The translations under genes and the position numbers were made by a program. This document shows, piece by piece, positions 34,538 to 44,134 of a stretch of DNA of 64,000 nucleotides (its first letter is position 1; the number at the start of each line of letters is the position of its first letter). This DNA comes from an uncultured Clostridia bacterium (GTDB lineage Bacteria > Bacillota > Clostridia > Christensenellales > Borkfalkiaceae): positions 1 to 64,000 of the forward strand of contig CAKQKE010000008.1 in assembly GCA_934247935.1 (NCBI GenBank), given 5' to 3'. A model generated the notes under the pieces. It was not told the origin of the DNA, did no database searches, and saw nothing but the letters and a program-made list of their open reading frames with translations.

Positions 34538-36172
34538 TCAACTCTTTAAAAAATCGGTCACGCCTTTGCCGGATAAATATTTACCCAAAATCAAATTAAA
34601 CACGTTGAAAATCAAAGCGAGAGCGATAAAACTAAAGTAAGTGGCAGGCAAACCCAATATTCCCGTAACCATAATAATGCACGCCAGAATTATGCCGATC
34701 GGTATGAAAATAAACATTCCCACAAGCACGCAAATAGTCGATGCCGCGCCTCTTTTTATCACTTCTACCGCGCTTTGCCAGTCGTAATTATGTTTTTTAA
34801 TATTGACGAAAAGTCCGAACATCGCCGACGTAACGCAATAACTCACGCTTGCGATTATACACAAAATTATTTCGACAATATTTAGTTTTAACGCCACGCC
34901 GAACACCACGCACGATATAACGGTCGGCAAAACGGTAATAATCAGATTGAGCCTGATTTTCGCTTTAAACACTTCTTTGGGGTCGACGGGCAAACTTTTG
35001 ATTATCCACACCGACTTACCCTCGATCGATATCGACGAACCGCAATAATAACACATTCCCACGCACAACACAGGCACGAGCGGAATAAACGATTTTGCGT
35101 AATCAAGCATTGCGATAAGTGCCTTGTAGTCCTCTTCGCTTTGCACGGTTTTGTCAATTTCGGAGATACCGTTTAACTTAATCGCGACAAGAACGGTCAT
35201 TATTATAAGCATAACCGCACCCATTGCGCTGTTTAAAACGTACCCGGGAGTGTTTATCCATTTACCGAATTCTCTCTTTAAAAGCACCCTGCCGCTTGTG
35301 GAAGATTTAACCTCGACGACTTTACCGCCGCCCGATTTTTTATACATAATCGCACGGTTGATTTTAGCGTAAAACTTGCTTATTAAAGACATGTACAAGC
35401 AAAATATAACTATCGACACCCCTGCGAAACTTAAAAACTTTATTGCATCGAACTTCACTATTCCGTTTGCGTATAAATCGGCAATAGGATATACGTTTGC
35501 TATTTTAGTGGCAACCGACGCGATTATTTCGGCATTTTCATCCGACATCATAAACACGAACACGAAATAAGCCGCCATAAACGCAAACGACAAAATCACG
35601 CTCAATACGTTGCTCTTTTTAAACCTCGCGGCAAACACGGCAACCGCCGTACCGACAGCCAACCCAAGCGCAACGGGCAATGCGGGCGAAAGCAAAATTC
35701 CTGCCGCCGTGCGCAAATAAAACCCAACACCAAAGTGCGACAACACCCCGTAAACCACGCTTACGGGCGCGACGAATAATATAAAATACACAAGGTTTTC
35801 TAAGTACACGTAAGTGAGTTTTGCCAGAACCACGTTTTTATTTTTTACGGGTAAAGCGCAAATAGTTTCGTAATCGGCAAACCCGAAAACCACGCCGTTT
35901 GCGTTTCTCAACGCTTGAAAAAACACGATAATCGAAGTGACCGCAACCATAATCGCGGGGGCGTACCTCTCTTCGCCGGTGTTTTTAAGGCTTTCATAAA
36001 ACATAAAGCCGTATATCGCCGACATAAAAGCGACGATACAGCCGATTATAACAATGCCCGTTATAGACGCACCCAATTTTTTCTTCGCCGACTTATCTTT
36101 ATTGTGCAAAGCCTTGTTTATACCGAAAAGTCTCAACGATTCGGCTTTTAAAAGGGTAAAATATTCGTTCAT
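34538..36172 (-). CDS. ABC-2 type exporter permease
   Basis: 544 residues with about 12 membrane segments in two halves separated by a hydrophilic region around 260-300. Overlaps its ATPase gene by four bases (ATGA). Resembles large ABC-2 permeases of Bacillota with no assigned substrate (lipid, peptide or antimicrobial export possible). Confidence 0.85.
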   Translation of the reverse strand: MNEYFTLLKAESLRLFGINKALHNKDKSAKKKLGASITGIVIIGCIVAFMSAIYGFMFYESLKNTGEERYAPAIMVAVTSIIVFFQALRNANGVVFGFADYETICALPVKNKNVVLAKLTYVYLENLVYFILFVAPVSVVYGVLSHFGVGFYLRTAAGILLSPALPVALGLAVGTAVAVFAARFKKSNVLSVILSFAFMAAYFVFVFMMSDENAEIIASVATKIANVYPIADLYANGIVKFDAIKFLSFAGVSIVIFCLYMSLISKFYAKINRAIMYKKSGGGKVVEVKSSTSGRVLLKREFGKWINTPGYVLNSAMGAVMLIIMTVLVAIKLNGISEIDKTVQSEEDYKALIAMLDYAKSFIPLVPVLCVGMCYYCGSSISIEGKSVWIIKSLPVDPKEVFKAKIRLNLIITVLPTVISCVVFGVALKLNIVEIILCIIASVSYCVTSAMFGLFVNIKKHNYDWQSAVEVIKRGAASTICVLVGMFIFIPIGIILACIIMVTGILGLPATYFSFIALALIFNVFNLILGKYLSGKGVTDFLKS

Positions 36173-36936
36173 TTTACCTCCGAGCCGTCAGCGACAAAAT
36201 TATTTAACGGATGTGCGTTTGAAATGTTTACTCCCTCTTGTTCGAGGAAGATTTGTTCGAGCGACTTATCGCCGAGCACCTCCTCGGTTTTGCCCGAAAC
36301 GATGAGTTTTCCGTCCTTGATTATCGCGATTTTGTTGCAAAGTTTTTGCGCCACGTCAAGCACGTGTGTGGAAAAGAAAATCGCCCCGCCCGCCTTGCAA
36401 ATTTCGTGCATTTCGCATTTAAGCACGTACGCCGCCTTGGGGTCGAGCCCCACGAACGGTTCGTCCATTATTATTATTTTCGGCTTATGTATAAGCGCGG
36501 AAATGATTGCAAGTTTTTGCTTCATTCCGTGCGAGTACGAAGAAATCAAATCGCCCAAGTTGCCGAGTATTTCAAACGCATCGGCATACTTGTTTATGGA
36601 AAATTTCATCTCGTCTTGAGGAATTTTAAACACGTTGCCGATAAATTCAAGGTATTGCATACCCGTCATATAATCGTACAAATCGGGATTGTCGGGAAGG
36701 TAAGCAAACGTTTTTTTGCACTCGAGCGGCTCTTTCTTTATAGACTTGCCGTCGATATAAATATCTCCCTCTTCAAAATCGAGTATGCCCACTATGCATT
36801 TAATCGTGGTCGATTTACCCGCTCCGTTGTGACCGATAAAGCCGTAGATATCTCCCCCGTCTACCTTTAAAGACAGCCCGTTTACCGCCACTTTTCCGCC
36901 CTTATATATCTTTTTTAAGTTGTTTATTTCGAGCAT
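36169..36936 (-). CDS. ABC transporter ATP-binding protein (ABC-2 exporter)
   Basis: 255 residues; AAGGAGAG upstream. Walker A GHNGAGKSTT, Q-loop region AYLPDNPDLYDYMTG, signature YSHGMKQKLAI, Walker B IIIMDEPFVGLDP, switch His in FFSTHVLD. First gene of a two-gene exporter operon. Confidence 0.94.
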   Translation of the reverse strand: MLEINNLKKIYKGGKVAVNGLSLKVDGGDIYGFIGHNGAGKSTTIKCIVGILDFEEGDIYIDGKSIKKEPLECKKTFAYLPDNPDLYDYMTGMQYLEFIGNVFKIPQDEMKFSINKYADAFEILGNLGDLISSYSHGMKQKLAIISALIHKPKIIIMDEPFVGLDPKAAYVLKCEMHEICKAGGAIFFSTHVLDVAQKLCNKIAIIKDGKLIVSGKTEEVLGDKSLEQIFLEQEGVNISNAHPLNNFVADGSEVK

Positions 36937-37274
36937 CTTACTCTCCTTAATATGGTTGATATCAAAATGATATCATTTAATCGCCGTTTTGTCAACGATA
37001 TATTAAAAATAAATCGCTTTAAGATATATATTTTATATAAAGCGTTATGTTACGTTTACTAACCTATTCGTTTATTATATGATTTGAATTTGCAAAAGCA
37101 AACGTTTTTCTTTGACTTTTTCTTGCGTTAACATTAAATCGGGCGTTTATTTTTTATTTATTTAACTAAAAAACTGTCAATTTTACGCAACACGTATTAC
37201 ATAAACGTGACAATTACGCAATTTTACAATAATAAATCGCCCGCAGACAACTTCAATGTAGCAAACGGCAGTTT
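36937..37274. other. intergenic region
   Basis: Contains the palindrome at 37175-37212; otherwise AT-rich with nothing recognised. Confidence 0.4.
37175..37212. repeat. TACGTA palindrome, variant CACGTA core
   Basis: TGTCAATTTTACGCAACACG, then TATTACATAAACGTGACA; complete outer arms. Confidence 0.85.
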
Positions 37275-38117
37275 TCAGCGTTTTCTTTTGGCGGGCTTTT
37301 GCTTTTCCTTATTAAAATTTTCGTTTTTGCCGAAAACGTAATACCCTATAATTTCGCCTATTACAAACGCTTGCGACATTAAATTTACCCAAAATAAAAA
37401 CACTATAAAAAACGCAGCCGTGCCGTAAGTTTTTGTGAAATCGGCAAAATAATTGCAATAAAACGCAAACCCGACCGAAAAGACAGCCCAAAGCATAAGC
37501 GTGATTAAACTGCCGCAAAAAACGTCCCTGATTTTTATTTTAAACGGGCAAACCACTTTATTGATAATTATAAGCGAAGCAAGCAAAATCACCGCAATAG
37601 AAAGGTATAACACAACCGTTTGCATTACCGCAAATTTCCTTTTAAAACCGCCGAAAATCAGCACGCCCACAGTTCCCGCCAAAACGCATGCCACTATCGC
37701 AAATACACAAAAAAGCGACAGCAAAACCGCAATTATTCTCGCCATAAAAGCCCTTTTTACTCGTTTTGCGCCGTAAATTATTTCGCCGCTTTTAAGTATG
37801 TGGAAAAACATTTTCGACGAAGAATACAGCGTTGCGATTATAAAAGTAAGCGTAACGCGTTTTTCTCCGGACGACGCCGCGTTTAAAATATATTTAATCG
37901 ACTCGTTTAATATGCCGAAATCTACCCTGTCGCGCACGTAAGATACGTCGATTTTTAAAAGCGACAAAAAATACACGCACAAATAAGCAAACGGAATCGC
38001 CCCGAGTGCGCAAAAAAACGATATCGCACCCGCCAGAGTGGACGATTTTTTATCGAACAACAACTCAAATATGCGTTTAATAGATTTTACGGGTTTAACC
38101 TCGGCATAGTTTATCAT
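37275..38117 (-). CDS. YihY/BrkB family inner membrane protein
   Basis: 280 residues, about six membrane segments. STLAGAISFFCALGAIPFAYL near residue 26 and YGTAAFFIVFLFWVNLMSQAFVIGEII near the C-terminus are family hallmarks (formerly mis-called RNase BN). Lysine-rich tail. Start codon has no clear ribosome site. Function of the family is unsettled; envelope or transport role is likely. Confidence 0.85.
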   Translation of the reverse strand: MINYAEVKPVKSIKRIFELLFDKKSSTLAGAISFFCALGAIPFAYLCVYFLSLLKIDVSYVRDRVDFGILNESIKYILNAASSGEKRVTLTFIIATLYSSSKMFFHILKSGEIIYGAKRVKRAFMARIIAVLLSLFCVFAIVACVLAGTVGVLIFGGFKRKFAVMQTVVLYLSIAVILLASLIIINKVVCPFKIKIRDVFCGSLITLMLWAVFSVGFAFYCNYFADFTKTYGTAAFFIVFLFWVNLMSQAFVIGEIIGYYVFGKNENFNKEKQKPAKRKR

Positions 38118-38159
38118 ATCATATAGAGTTTGTGTATTTAATTTACTATTATTCCGTTC

Positions 38160-38460
38160 CGCTTTATGTAGACACCCGACAACCCAGCATAAAAAATCAT
38201 ATAACTACCAAAAAACACATAAAAACTACCACCCCAAAAACCATATAAAAACGCTGCAAACAAACGCGTGCACCGCAAACTCTCCACAAACACACTATAT
38301 AAATGCCACACTACACACGCCACAATCACTCCCTCAAACCCCACAAAAAACGCTGCACTGCAAACACACCCACGCACCACCACAAAACACGCCAAACCCA
38401 CCATACAAAAACGCCACACCATATACCCCCACAAACAAACCGCCCCCAAAAAAACACATA
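38160..38460. repeat. G-poor degenerate repeat tract
   Basis: About 300 bases with very few G on the plus strand and recurring CATAAAAAC, ATATAAAAAC, CACCAC and CAAACAC units. The minus strand is open for 118 codons but encodes low-complexity hydrophobic sequence without a ribosome site. Probably non-coding. Confidence 0.55.
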
Positions 38461-38491
38461 AAAACGGCTCTTGCAAAACCGCAAGAGCCGT
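38459..38491 (-). terminator. terminator of purine permease gene
   Basis: ACGGCTCTTGC pairs with GCAAGAGCCGT across GGTTTT, then TTTTATG and a T run. Confidence 0.85.
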
Positions 38492-38511
38492 CAAAATTTT
38501 TAGTTTTTATT

Positions 38512-39990
38512 TTAGTGAGTCAAGAAGAACATTGCACCGAATACCAAACCGATAATTGCAGTGGTAATATCTTTCTTTTCAAACTTACCCGTGAAGAGTT
38601 GAATCAAAGTGTAGGAAATAAGACCCAAACCAATACCGAAAGAGATATTGTAAGTGAAAGCCATCATCGAAATCGTTATGAATGCGGGAAGTGCTTTCGC
38701 GGGGCTCAACCAATCAACTTTGGTTACGCAGTTCATCATAAGAACGCCTACGTAAATAAGTGCGGGTGCAGTTGCGTATGTAGGAACGAGTTTTGCAATC
38801 GGGCTCAAGAACATAACAACGATGAAGCCGAGAGCAACTACCATAGAAGTAAGACCCGTTTTACCGCCTTCCGCAATACCGGAAGAAGATTCAACGAAAG
38901 TAGTAACGGTAGAAGTACCCAAAACAGCACCCGTGCAAGTTGCGATAGCGTCTGCAAGCATTGCGCGATCCATGTTAGGAACGTTGCCGTTTTCATCCAA
39001 CAAGTTACCACGAGCGCATGCACCGTACAAAGTTCCGATAGTATCGAACATATCGACAAGGCAGAACGCAAAAGCAGCGGTAATCATTGTAAGAATTAAT
39101 TGAGCAGTAGAATTGTTCTTTAAATAACCTGAGAAATTGAAACCTTCAGTAAATACTTTACCGAAAGAAACTTCGCCGAAATCCTTGAAAGCAGTGAACG
39201 GATTATCAAAAGTGATACCTTTGAAAATTGCCTTGCATGCTTCGTTGCCCCACGCAAGACCGAGAGCGGCAAGAGCATAATACAAAACAGCCGAACCTAA
39301 AATACCCCAAAGAATCGCACCCTTTACGTTTTTATGCGAAAGAACGGCAATTGCAATAAGACCTGCAAAAGTAACCAAAATGGGGAATACGCTTGCATAA
39401 TTAGCACTACCCAAAAGGTTTAATGAAATCATGGAAACACAAGTAGAATCGTTTTTAACGACGATACCGGCATTTTGTAAACCGATGAAAGCAATAAACA
39501 AGCCGATACCTGCGGGAATAGCAGTCTTTACGCAATCGGGAATAGCGTTGAAGATTTGTCTTCTCAAACCGGTTACCGTCAAAAGAATAAATATAATACC
39601 GTCAAGAAGAATAAACACAAGCGCATTGGCATAAGTTAAGCCGTTTGACATACCGTAACCGCAAACCGTATAAACGAAATAAGCGTTAAGTCCCATGCCC
39701 GTTGCTTGAGCAAGCGGTAATTTTGCGAGCATACCTATTAAAATAGTACCGATTGCAGCCGAAAGTGCGGTAGCGATAAACACGCCGTTGTAAAGTTTAC
39801 CGGAAGTGCCGTTTAATGCGCCGAGATCCGCAAACATAGTCGGGTTGACAAGAACGATGTAAATCATCGTCATAAGAGTGACAAGACCCGCAACGACTTC
39901 TGTTCTGATGGTGCTGCCCATTTTCGTTACGCCGAAAAATTGGTCGAGTTTGCCGACTTTCTTTTCGGAAACGTTTTGATTGTTTTCCAT
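38512..39990 (-). CDS. NCS2-family purine permease (AzgA/PbuG-like)
   Basis: 492 residues, about 14 membrane segments; AAAGGAGAG upstream. TEVVAGLVTLMTMIYIVLVNP, LPLAQATGMGLNAYFVYTV, LVDMFDTIGTLYGA and SSGIAEGGKTGLTS are signatures of the AzgA/PbuG branch, which takes up guanine, hypoxanthine or adenine by proton symport. A guanine-type riboswitch upstream supports guanine/hypoxanthine. Confidence 0.95.
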   Translation of the reverse strand: MENNQNVSEKKVGKLDQFFGVTKMGSTIRTEVVAGLVTLMTMIYIVLVNPTMFADLGALNGTSGKLYNGVFIATALSAAIGTILIGMLAKLPLAQATGMGLNAYFVYTVCGYGMSNGLTYANALVFILLDGIIFILLTVTGLRRQIFNAIPDCVKTAIPAGIGLFIAFIGLQNAGIVVKNDSTCVSMISLNLLGSANYASVFPILVTFAGLIAIAVLSHKNVKGAILWGILGSAVLYYALAALGLAWGNEACKAIFKGITFDNPFTAFKDFGEVSFGKVFTEGFNFSGYLKNNSTAQLILTMITAAFAFCLVDMFDTIGTLYGACARGNLLDENGNVPNMDRAMLADAIATCTGAVLGTSTVTTFVESSSGIAEGGKTGLTSMVVALGFIVVMFLSPIAKLVPTYATAPALIYVGVLMMNCVTKVDWLSPAKALPAFITISMMAFTYNISFGIGLGLISYTLIQLFTGKFEKKDITTAIIGLVFGAMFFLTH

Positions 39991-40190
39991 GATAGAAACT
40001 CTCCTTTAAAAATTTTTTCTTTATTTATCGCGGCATTGCGCCGAGATTTACTTAATTGCGCTTCTAATAAGATTTTTTATATAGGCTTTACTTCACTTCC
40101 GCATTACACTGCTTCGCGTTTCGTTTTTAAGCCATTGTGCCGCACTGCTTTATTACAGTTTTCTTAAAACCCCGCTTTGGCTATAAAAAA
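39991..40190 (-). other. leader between riboswitch terminator and permease gene
   Basis: About 200 bases of untranslated leader; no further structure assigned. Confidence 0.4.
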
Positions 40191-40236
40191 TAAAAAAACG
40201 CAGAATTTTTTTGCAATAGCAATAAAATTCTACGTT
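40191..40236 (-). terminator. riboswitch expression-platform terminator
   Basis: AACGTAGAATTTT pairs with AAAAATTCTGCGTT, followed by TTTTTTATTTTTT on the minus strand. Confidence 0.8.
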
Positions 40237-40261
40237 GAAAATCCCGTAAAAGCAAGAATTC

Positions 40262-40328
40262 AAACAATAGAGGTCCATTTGCGGTGAACCGTAGAAACGC
40301 GCAACCGTATTATGCGCATATATTGCCG
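40262..40328 (-). ncRNA. purine riboswitch aptamer, guanine type
   Basis: Minus strand: P1 CAATA/TATTG, P2 TGCGCAT...GCGCG with loop ATACGG, J2/3 GTTTCTAC, P3 GGTTC-ACCGCAAAT-GGACC, then TCTAT. The C before UAU corresponds to C74, which selects guanine/hypoxanthine over adenine. Followed by a terminator. Confidence 0.9.
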
Positions 40329-40349
40329 ACAAATTTAAATTACACATTG

Positions 40350-40378
40350 ATTATAATTTGAATTTTCGGTTTTGTCAA
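40350..40378 (-). promoter_or_regulatory. promoter of riboswitch-permease transcript
   Basis: Consensus TTGACA, 17 bases, TATAAT. Confidence 0.85.
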
Positions 40379-40680
40379 ACAAAAATTACGTATAAAAAGA
40401 AATTTGTCGAAAAATTTTTTGTTTTAAATTTCACCCGCAGTTTTCTTTCTTTTTGCAAAAAACGTAAAAACATTTAATCGCGCTATCATTATTATATGAC
40501 GACGATTTACGGAAATTGCAAACGCCCTGTTTTCTCGTTTTTAATTAAAGTTTCAAAATAAAGTTTCAAAACTTTTTATAAAAATTTAAAAACCCTTTAC
40601 AAAATCCCTCTTACATATATAATGCCACACTTTATGCGTTTTGTCAATATTAAAATCGTTTTTTGTCTTTGACTGCGAAT
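40379..40680. other. AT-rich intergenic region
   Basis: Nothing recognised between the permease promoter and the terminator of the phosphate transporter gene. Confidence 0.4.
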
Positions 40681-40720
40681 AAAAAATTAGCGCGGAGGTT
40701 ACAAAATCATAGCCTCCGCG
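40681..40720 (-). terminator. terminator of Na/Pi cotransporter gene
   Basis: GCGCGGAGGCTA pairs with TAACCTCCGCGC, then TAATTTTTT on the minus strand. Confidence 0.75.
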
Positions 40721-40784
40721 CATTATAAAAGCATTAAATTATCCTTGTTTATCCACTGTTTTTACCTTTAAAATAAGCGAAAAT

Positions 40785-40822
40785 TGTCATTTTTACGCAA
40801 TACGTATTTAGTAAAACGGTCA
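40785..40822. repeat. TACGTA palindrome, intergenic copy
   Basis: TGTCATTTTTACGCAATACG, then TATTTAGTAAAACGGTCA; ends about 16 bases from the stop codon of the phosphate transporter gene. Confidence 0.85.
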
Positions 40823-40837
40823 AAAAGCGTTTTTTAG

Positions 40838-42463
40838 TTAAATATTGTCGAACGCATGAGCGATATACGTAAGGTGGTCTGCCGCTCTTTCCAGATTTCC
40901 TACAAGATTGATAAACACATTTGACGATTGAGGCTTACATTTACCTTCGTTAAGCCTTTTGATATGGTCGGCGATAAGCGTTTTTCTGTACTCGTCGATT
41001 CGGTTTTCGGTTTCATCCGCCTTTTCAAGTGCCTGCTTGTTGCGATTTACAAAAGCATCCATACATTCTAAATGCAACTCTTCGATTTTGCCGAACATCG
41101 CTTTAAGTTCTTTAATGACCGTATCCGAAAACTCGAGATTGTTTTCTATTTCGTTTCTCGTGTATTTTACGATATTATCGGACAACTCCGAAATTCTCAG
41201 AATATCCGAAAGCGACGCATGTAAAGCGGAAATCATCGCCTCGTCTTTTACGCCTACGTTTTCGGCAGAAATTTTAATAAGGTAATCTGTAATATCTCTG
41301 TAAATAAACGCAATTTCGTGCAATTTATTGTCTATTTCGTCCACAACCGTCGAGTCGCTATCTATAAACGAATTAAACGCAAGCGTAAGCACGTCAATTG
41401 ATTTATCCGTCATTTTTTTACACTCGTTTATTACAAGTCCGATTGCAACGCCCGTCGTTTTAAGCACACGAGTGTCGAGACCTTCTTGTTTTTTCGTGGT
41501 CTTTTTGTCGGGAATAATCAGCGTTGCTATCCTGACGAATCCGTCGATAAACCAAACGAACATTAACGTGCATATTACGTTAAAGAAAGTGTGGAACATC
41601 GCTATTTGCATGGGCGGTTTTTTAAACCAACTTTCAAACGTCACCGCCATAAAATCTTTCCACAAAAGCAATACCGTCATGAAAATCACGCTGCCGATTA
41701 AGTTGAACAACAAGTGAATAAGCGCAACTCTTTTCGCATTGGCGTTTGTGCCGACGCTGGAAATAAGTGCGGTTACGCAACTGCCTATGTTCGAACCGAG
41801 TATAACGAACAAAACACAGTTGCCTCCCCCGCCGATTATAAGATTGTTCGCCGACATTGTAATAATAATAGAAGTCAATGCCGAACTCGATTGCATTATC
41901 GCCGTGCTAACTATGCCGAAAAGCAAAAGTAAAAACGGATTTTTGCACTCGGTAAGCACGCGTCTTATCGTTGTGCTTTCCTGAAAAACCGACATCGATT
42001 GGCTCATAAACATAAGTCCCATAAATACAAGCCCGAGACCAGAAAGCATCATGCCTATCGTGCGAACCTTTTCCTCTTTTACAATCATCGACATAAATAT
42101 ACCGATAAACGCAAACGCGATTGCCGAATCTATAATATTTATTGATTGAAGAGCGACTATGTGCGCCGTAATCGTAGTACCGATATTTGCGCCCATAATA
42201 ATCGCCGTCGCCTGATACAACGACATAATTCCCGCATTTACAAGACCTATCGTCATTACCGTGGTAATTGCCGAACTCTGCACCATCGCAGTGGAAGCCA
42301 TGCCTATGCCTACGCCCAAAAATTTGTTTCGCGACGTCTTGTTAAACCAATTTCGCATACTTCCGGTTGCCATCTTCTCTACGTTTTCGGAGATAAGTTT
42401 AAAACCTATCAAAAACCCGCCGAGTCCCGCGAGAAGTTTACATACCGCATAAAAATAATCCAT
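40838..42463 (-). CDS. Na/Pi cotransporter family protein with PhoU-like domain
   Basis: 541 residues; GAGG upstream. The membrane half (1-310) contains two QSS repeats (STAMVQSSAITT near 60 and STAIMQSSSALTS near 190), the hallmark of NptA/PhoU-fused transporters. The C-terminal 190 residues form helices with a PhoU-like heptad pattern (IKELKAMFGKIEELHLECMDAF, RAADHLTYIA). Likely sodium-driven phosphate uptake; roles in nucleotide signalling are proposed for relatives. Confidence 0.92.
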   Translation of the reverse strand: MDYFYAVCKLLAGLGGFLIGFKLISENVEKMATGSMRNWFNKTSRNKFLGVGIGMASTAMVQSSAITTVMTIGLVNAGIMSLYQATAIIMGANIGTTITAHIVALQSINIIDSAIAFAFIGIFMSMIVKEEKVRTIGMMLSGLGLVFMGLMFMSQSMSVFQESTTIRRVLTECKNPFLLLLFGIVSTAIMQSSSALTSIIITMSANNLIIGGGGNCVLFVILGSNIGSCVTALISSVGTNANAKRVALIHLLFNLIGSVIFMTVLLLWKDFMAVTFESWFKKPPMQIAMFHTFFNVICTLMFVWFIDGFVRIATLIIPDKKTTKKQEGLDTRVLKTTGVAIGLVINECKKMTDKSIDVLTLAFNSFIDSDSTVVDEIDNKLHEIAFIYRDITDYLIKISAENVGVKDEAMISALHASLSDILRISELSDNIVKYTRNEIENNLEFSDTVIKELKAMFGKIEELHLECMDAFVNRNKQALEKADETENRIDEYRKTLIADHIKRLNEGKCKPQSSNVFINLVGNLERAADHLTYIAHAFDNI

Positions 42464-42590
42464 TGTATATCCTCTTTAATATTCTCCTTTAGTGTTTAAA
42501 CGTTTTTGCCTGTCCTACGAATATATGTTTTCAGTGTCAGCCGAATTTTGTGTGTTTTGGCTGCCCGTTGTTTTTAAAATGAAGTATTTA

Positions 42591-42628
42591 TGCGTTGTTT
42601 ACGGCATACGTATGCGGTAAAATCGACA
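42591..42628. repeat. TACGTA palindrome, intergenic copy
   Basis: TTGTTTACGGCATACG, then TATGCGGTAAAATCGACA. Confidence 0.8.
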
Positions 42629-42638
42629 TATTAAATTT

Positions 42639-43181
42639 TTATTCTTTTGTTTTTTGCGGTTTTTGCGGTCTGCAAGAATTAAACCAACCCCTGATTTTTT
42701 CAACCTCGTCCGCACTTAAAAACCCTTTATCTACACCATAATTTCCCCTCGGCGAACAAAAAAACAAATAGTGTGCGGTTTCTTTCAATTTGGTAAAATT
42801 TTTATAATACATTTTACCTTCGCTTACATATTCGCCGTCGATATAAGACGAAATAAGCACGGCATCTTTAGCGAATACAAAATAGTTTATTCCTTCGATT
42901 TTTTCGCTGTCTTTTACCACTTTATTCGATGCAAGCCAAAACACAAGCCCGAAACCGACGAGTAGCGAACTTAAAAGCAACAACAAGGTATTTGCCGCGT
43001 TTGTGTCATGTATTATCGTCAATATTATATACCCGACCACACCTGACAACCCTATGCAAAAAGCGATTATGCTTCCCGTTTTTAAAGACGAAACGTTTTC
43101 TTTTTCCATTCGGGTAGAATAACGAGTATTTACCTCTATAGTGTCGCTGCAATCTATTTTTATCACTTTATCTTGTTCCAT
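42639..43181 (-). CDS. YcxB-like two-helix membrane protein
   Basis: 180 residues; GGAG upstream. Two adjacent membrane helices (about 34-57 and 63-83) and a C-terminal soluble segment with YFVFAKDAVLISSYIDGEY and KLKETAHYLFFCSPRGNYGVDKGFLS resemble the YcxB-like family. Function unknown. Confidence 0.75.
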   Translation of the reverse strand: MEQDKVIKIDCSDTIEVNTRYSTRMEKENVSSLKTGSIIAFCIGLSGVVGYIILTIIHDTNAANTLLLLLSSLLVGFGLVFWLASNKVVKDSEKIEGINYFVFAKDAVLISSYIDGEYVSEGKMYYKNFTKLKETAHYLFFCSPRGNYGVDKGFLSADEVEKIRGWFNSCRPQKPQKTKE

Positions 43182-43375
43182 TGTTTTTCTCCGTTATCGT
43201 TGTAATTTGTTAACCGCTATTTTCCATTTATTGCGACAAATTAAAACCGTTTTTAAAATTTTGTTTGCGATTTATTATTTGCGGTTTATTAATATAAAGC
43301 CATTATCGATTTTACTTTTTGTTTACCGATTGTTTATATTCTCTTTACGTTTAAGACATAAAACAAGCACAATTT

Positions 43376-43413
43376 TGTCGTTTTGATACAATACGTATGC
43401 TGTAAAGATGACA
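43376..43413. repeat. TACGTA palindrome, intergenic copy
   Basis: TGTCGTTTTGATACAATACG, then TATGCTGTAAAGATGACA; full outer arms, four bases beyond the HNH gene stop. Confidence 0.85.
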
Positions 43414-43416
43414 AAA

Positions 43417-43911
43417 TCATTTATTTTCGCCTTGCAAATACTTTTGTAAATATCTTAAGTCAACTTTCCATTCGGAAATTTTATTGCGGCGTTTCTGGTC
43501 TTCGTTAGCCTTGCCGACGCAGTGCAGATAATCGACGTAACTGCAATTATTTACCTTCATAAACCACTCGGAAGCCTCTTTTTCTCTCCCCATTAAAGTG
43601 GTGCGCTGAATGTGTATGCACTCGTGACAATTTTTACACACGGCGATTACGTCTTTTAATATTTGTATGCCGTTTTCCTCGTCGTAGTTCCACCTTTCGT
43701 GCGCCTCGAGCCTGTTTACTTTGCGACCGCAAATCATACATTTGCCGTCCGCCTCGGCATAGGTCTGTTTTCTTATCACGTCCCACACTTTTTGCGGAAA
43801 CATCGTTCGCAAATTCTCTTTCCAACAGCCGTCGGGGATAAGTTCTATATTTAAAATATAATCAGGTTGTTTAGTTTTTTCCTCGTCTTCGCTGTAATAA
43901 CATTTTCCCAT
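43417..43911 (-). CDS. HNH-type zinc nuclease-like protein
   Basis: 164 residues; GGAG upstream, preceded by a small GCCGA/TCGGC hairpin. CMICGRKVNRLEAHERW and VIAVCKNCHECIHI give the CxxC...H...CxxC-H arrangement of HNH endonucleases. The C-terminal third has no recognised domain. Could be a nuclease or a structural zinc protein; no restriction partner is nearby. Confidence 0.75.
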   Translation of the reverse strand: MGKCYYSEDEEKTKQPDYILNIELIPDGCWKENLRTMFPQKVWDVIRKQTYAEADGKCMICGRKVNRLEAHERWNYDEENGIQILKDVIAVCKNCHECIHIQRTTLMGREKEASEWFMKVNNCSYVDYLHCVGKANEDQKRRNKISEWKVDLRYLQKYLQGENK

Positions 43912-44076
43912 ATTTTCTCCGCCGACCTTAAATATCGGCTTTTAGTCGAATTTAGTGGCGCGCCGTTTGAATTTTCCGTGTCGCATAAAATCTTGCAAAC
44001 CTTTTCTTCCTGTTTTCGCAACGACAAATCAAGTCATTCGGTTTCGCTTTAATTTTGTCGTAAATATATAAATTTA

Positions 44077-44114
44077 TGTCGATTTCACTAAATACGTATT
44101 GCGTAAATCGGATA
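44077..44114. repeat. TACGTA palindrome, intergenic copy
   Basis: TGTCGATTTCACTAAATACG, then TATTGCGTAAATCGGA, downstream of fumC. Confidence 0.8.
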
Positions 44115-44134
44115 TTTTGCACATTGAATCAAAA

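Noticed and set aside
36238..36870. 210-codon frame antisense to the ABC ATPase
   Set aside because: Shadow frame with no ribosome site or family motif.
38138..38494. 118-codon minus-strand frame with hydrophobic, cysteine-rich translation
   Set aside because: Start codon lies in the permease terminator, no ribosome site, and the sequence comes from a low-complexity repeat tract.
38515..39099. 194-codon frame antisense to the purine permease
   Set aside because: Shadow of a membrane protein gene; highly charged nonsense composition, no start signal.
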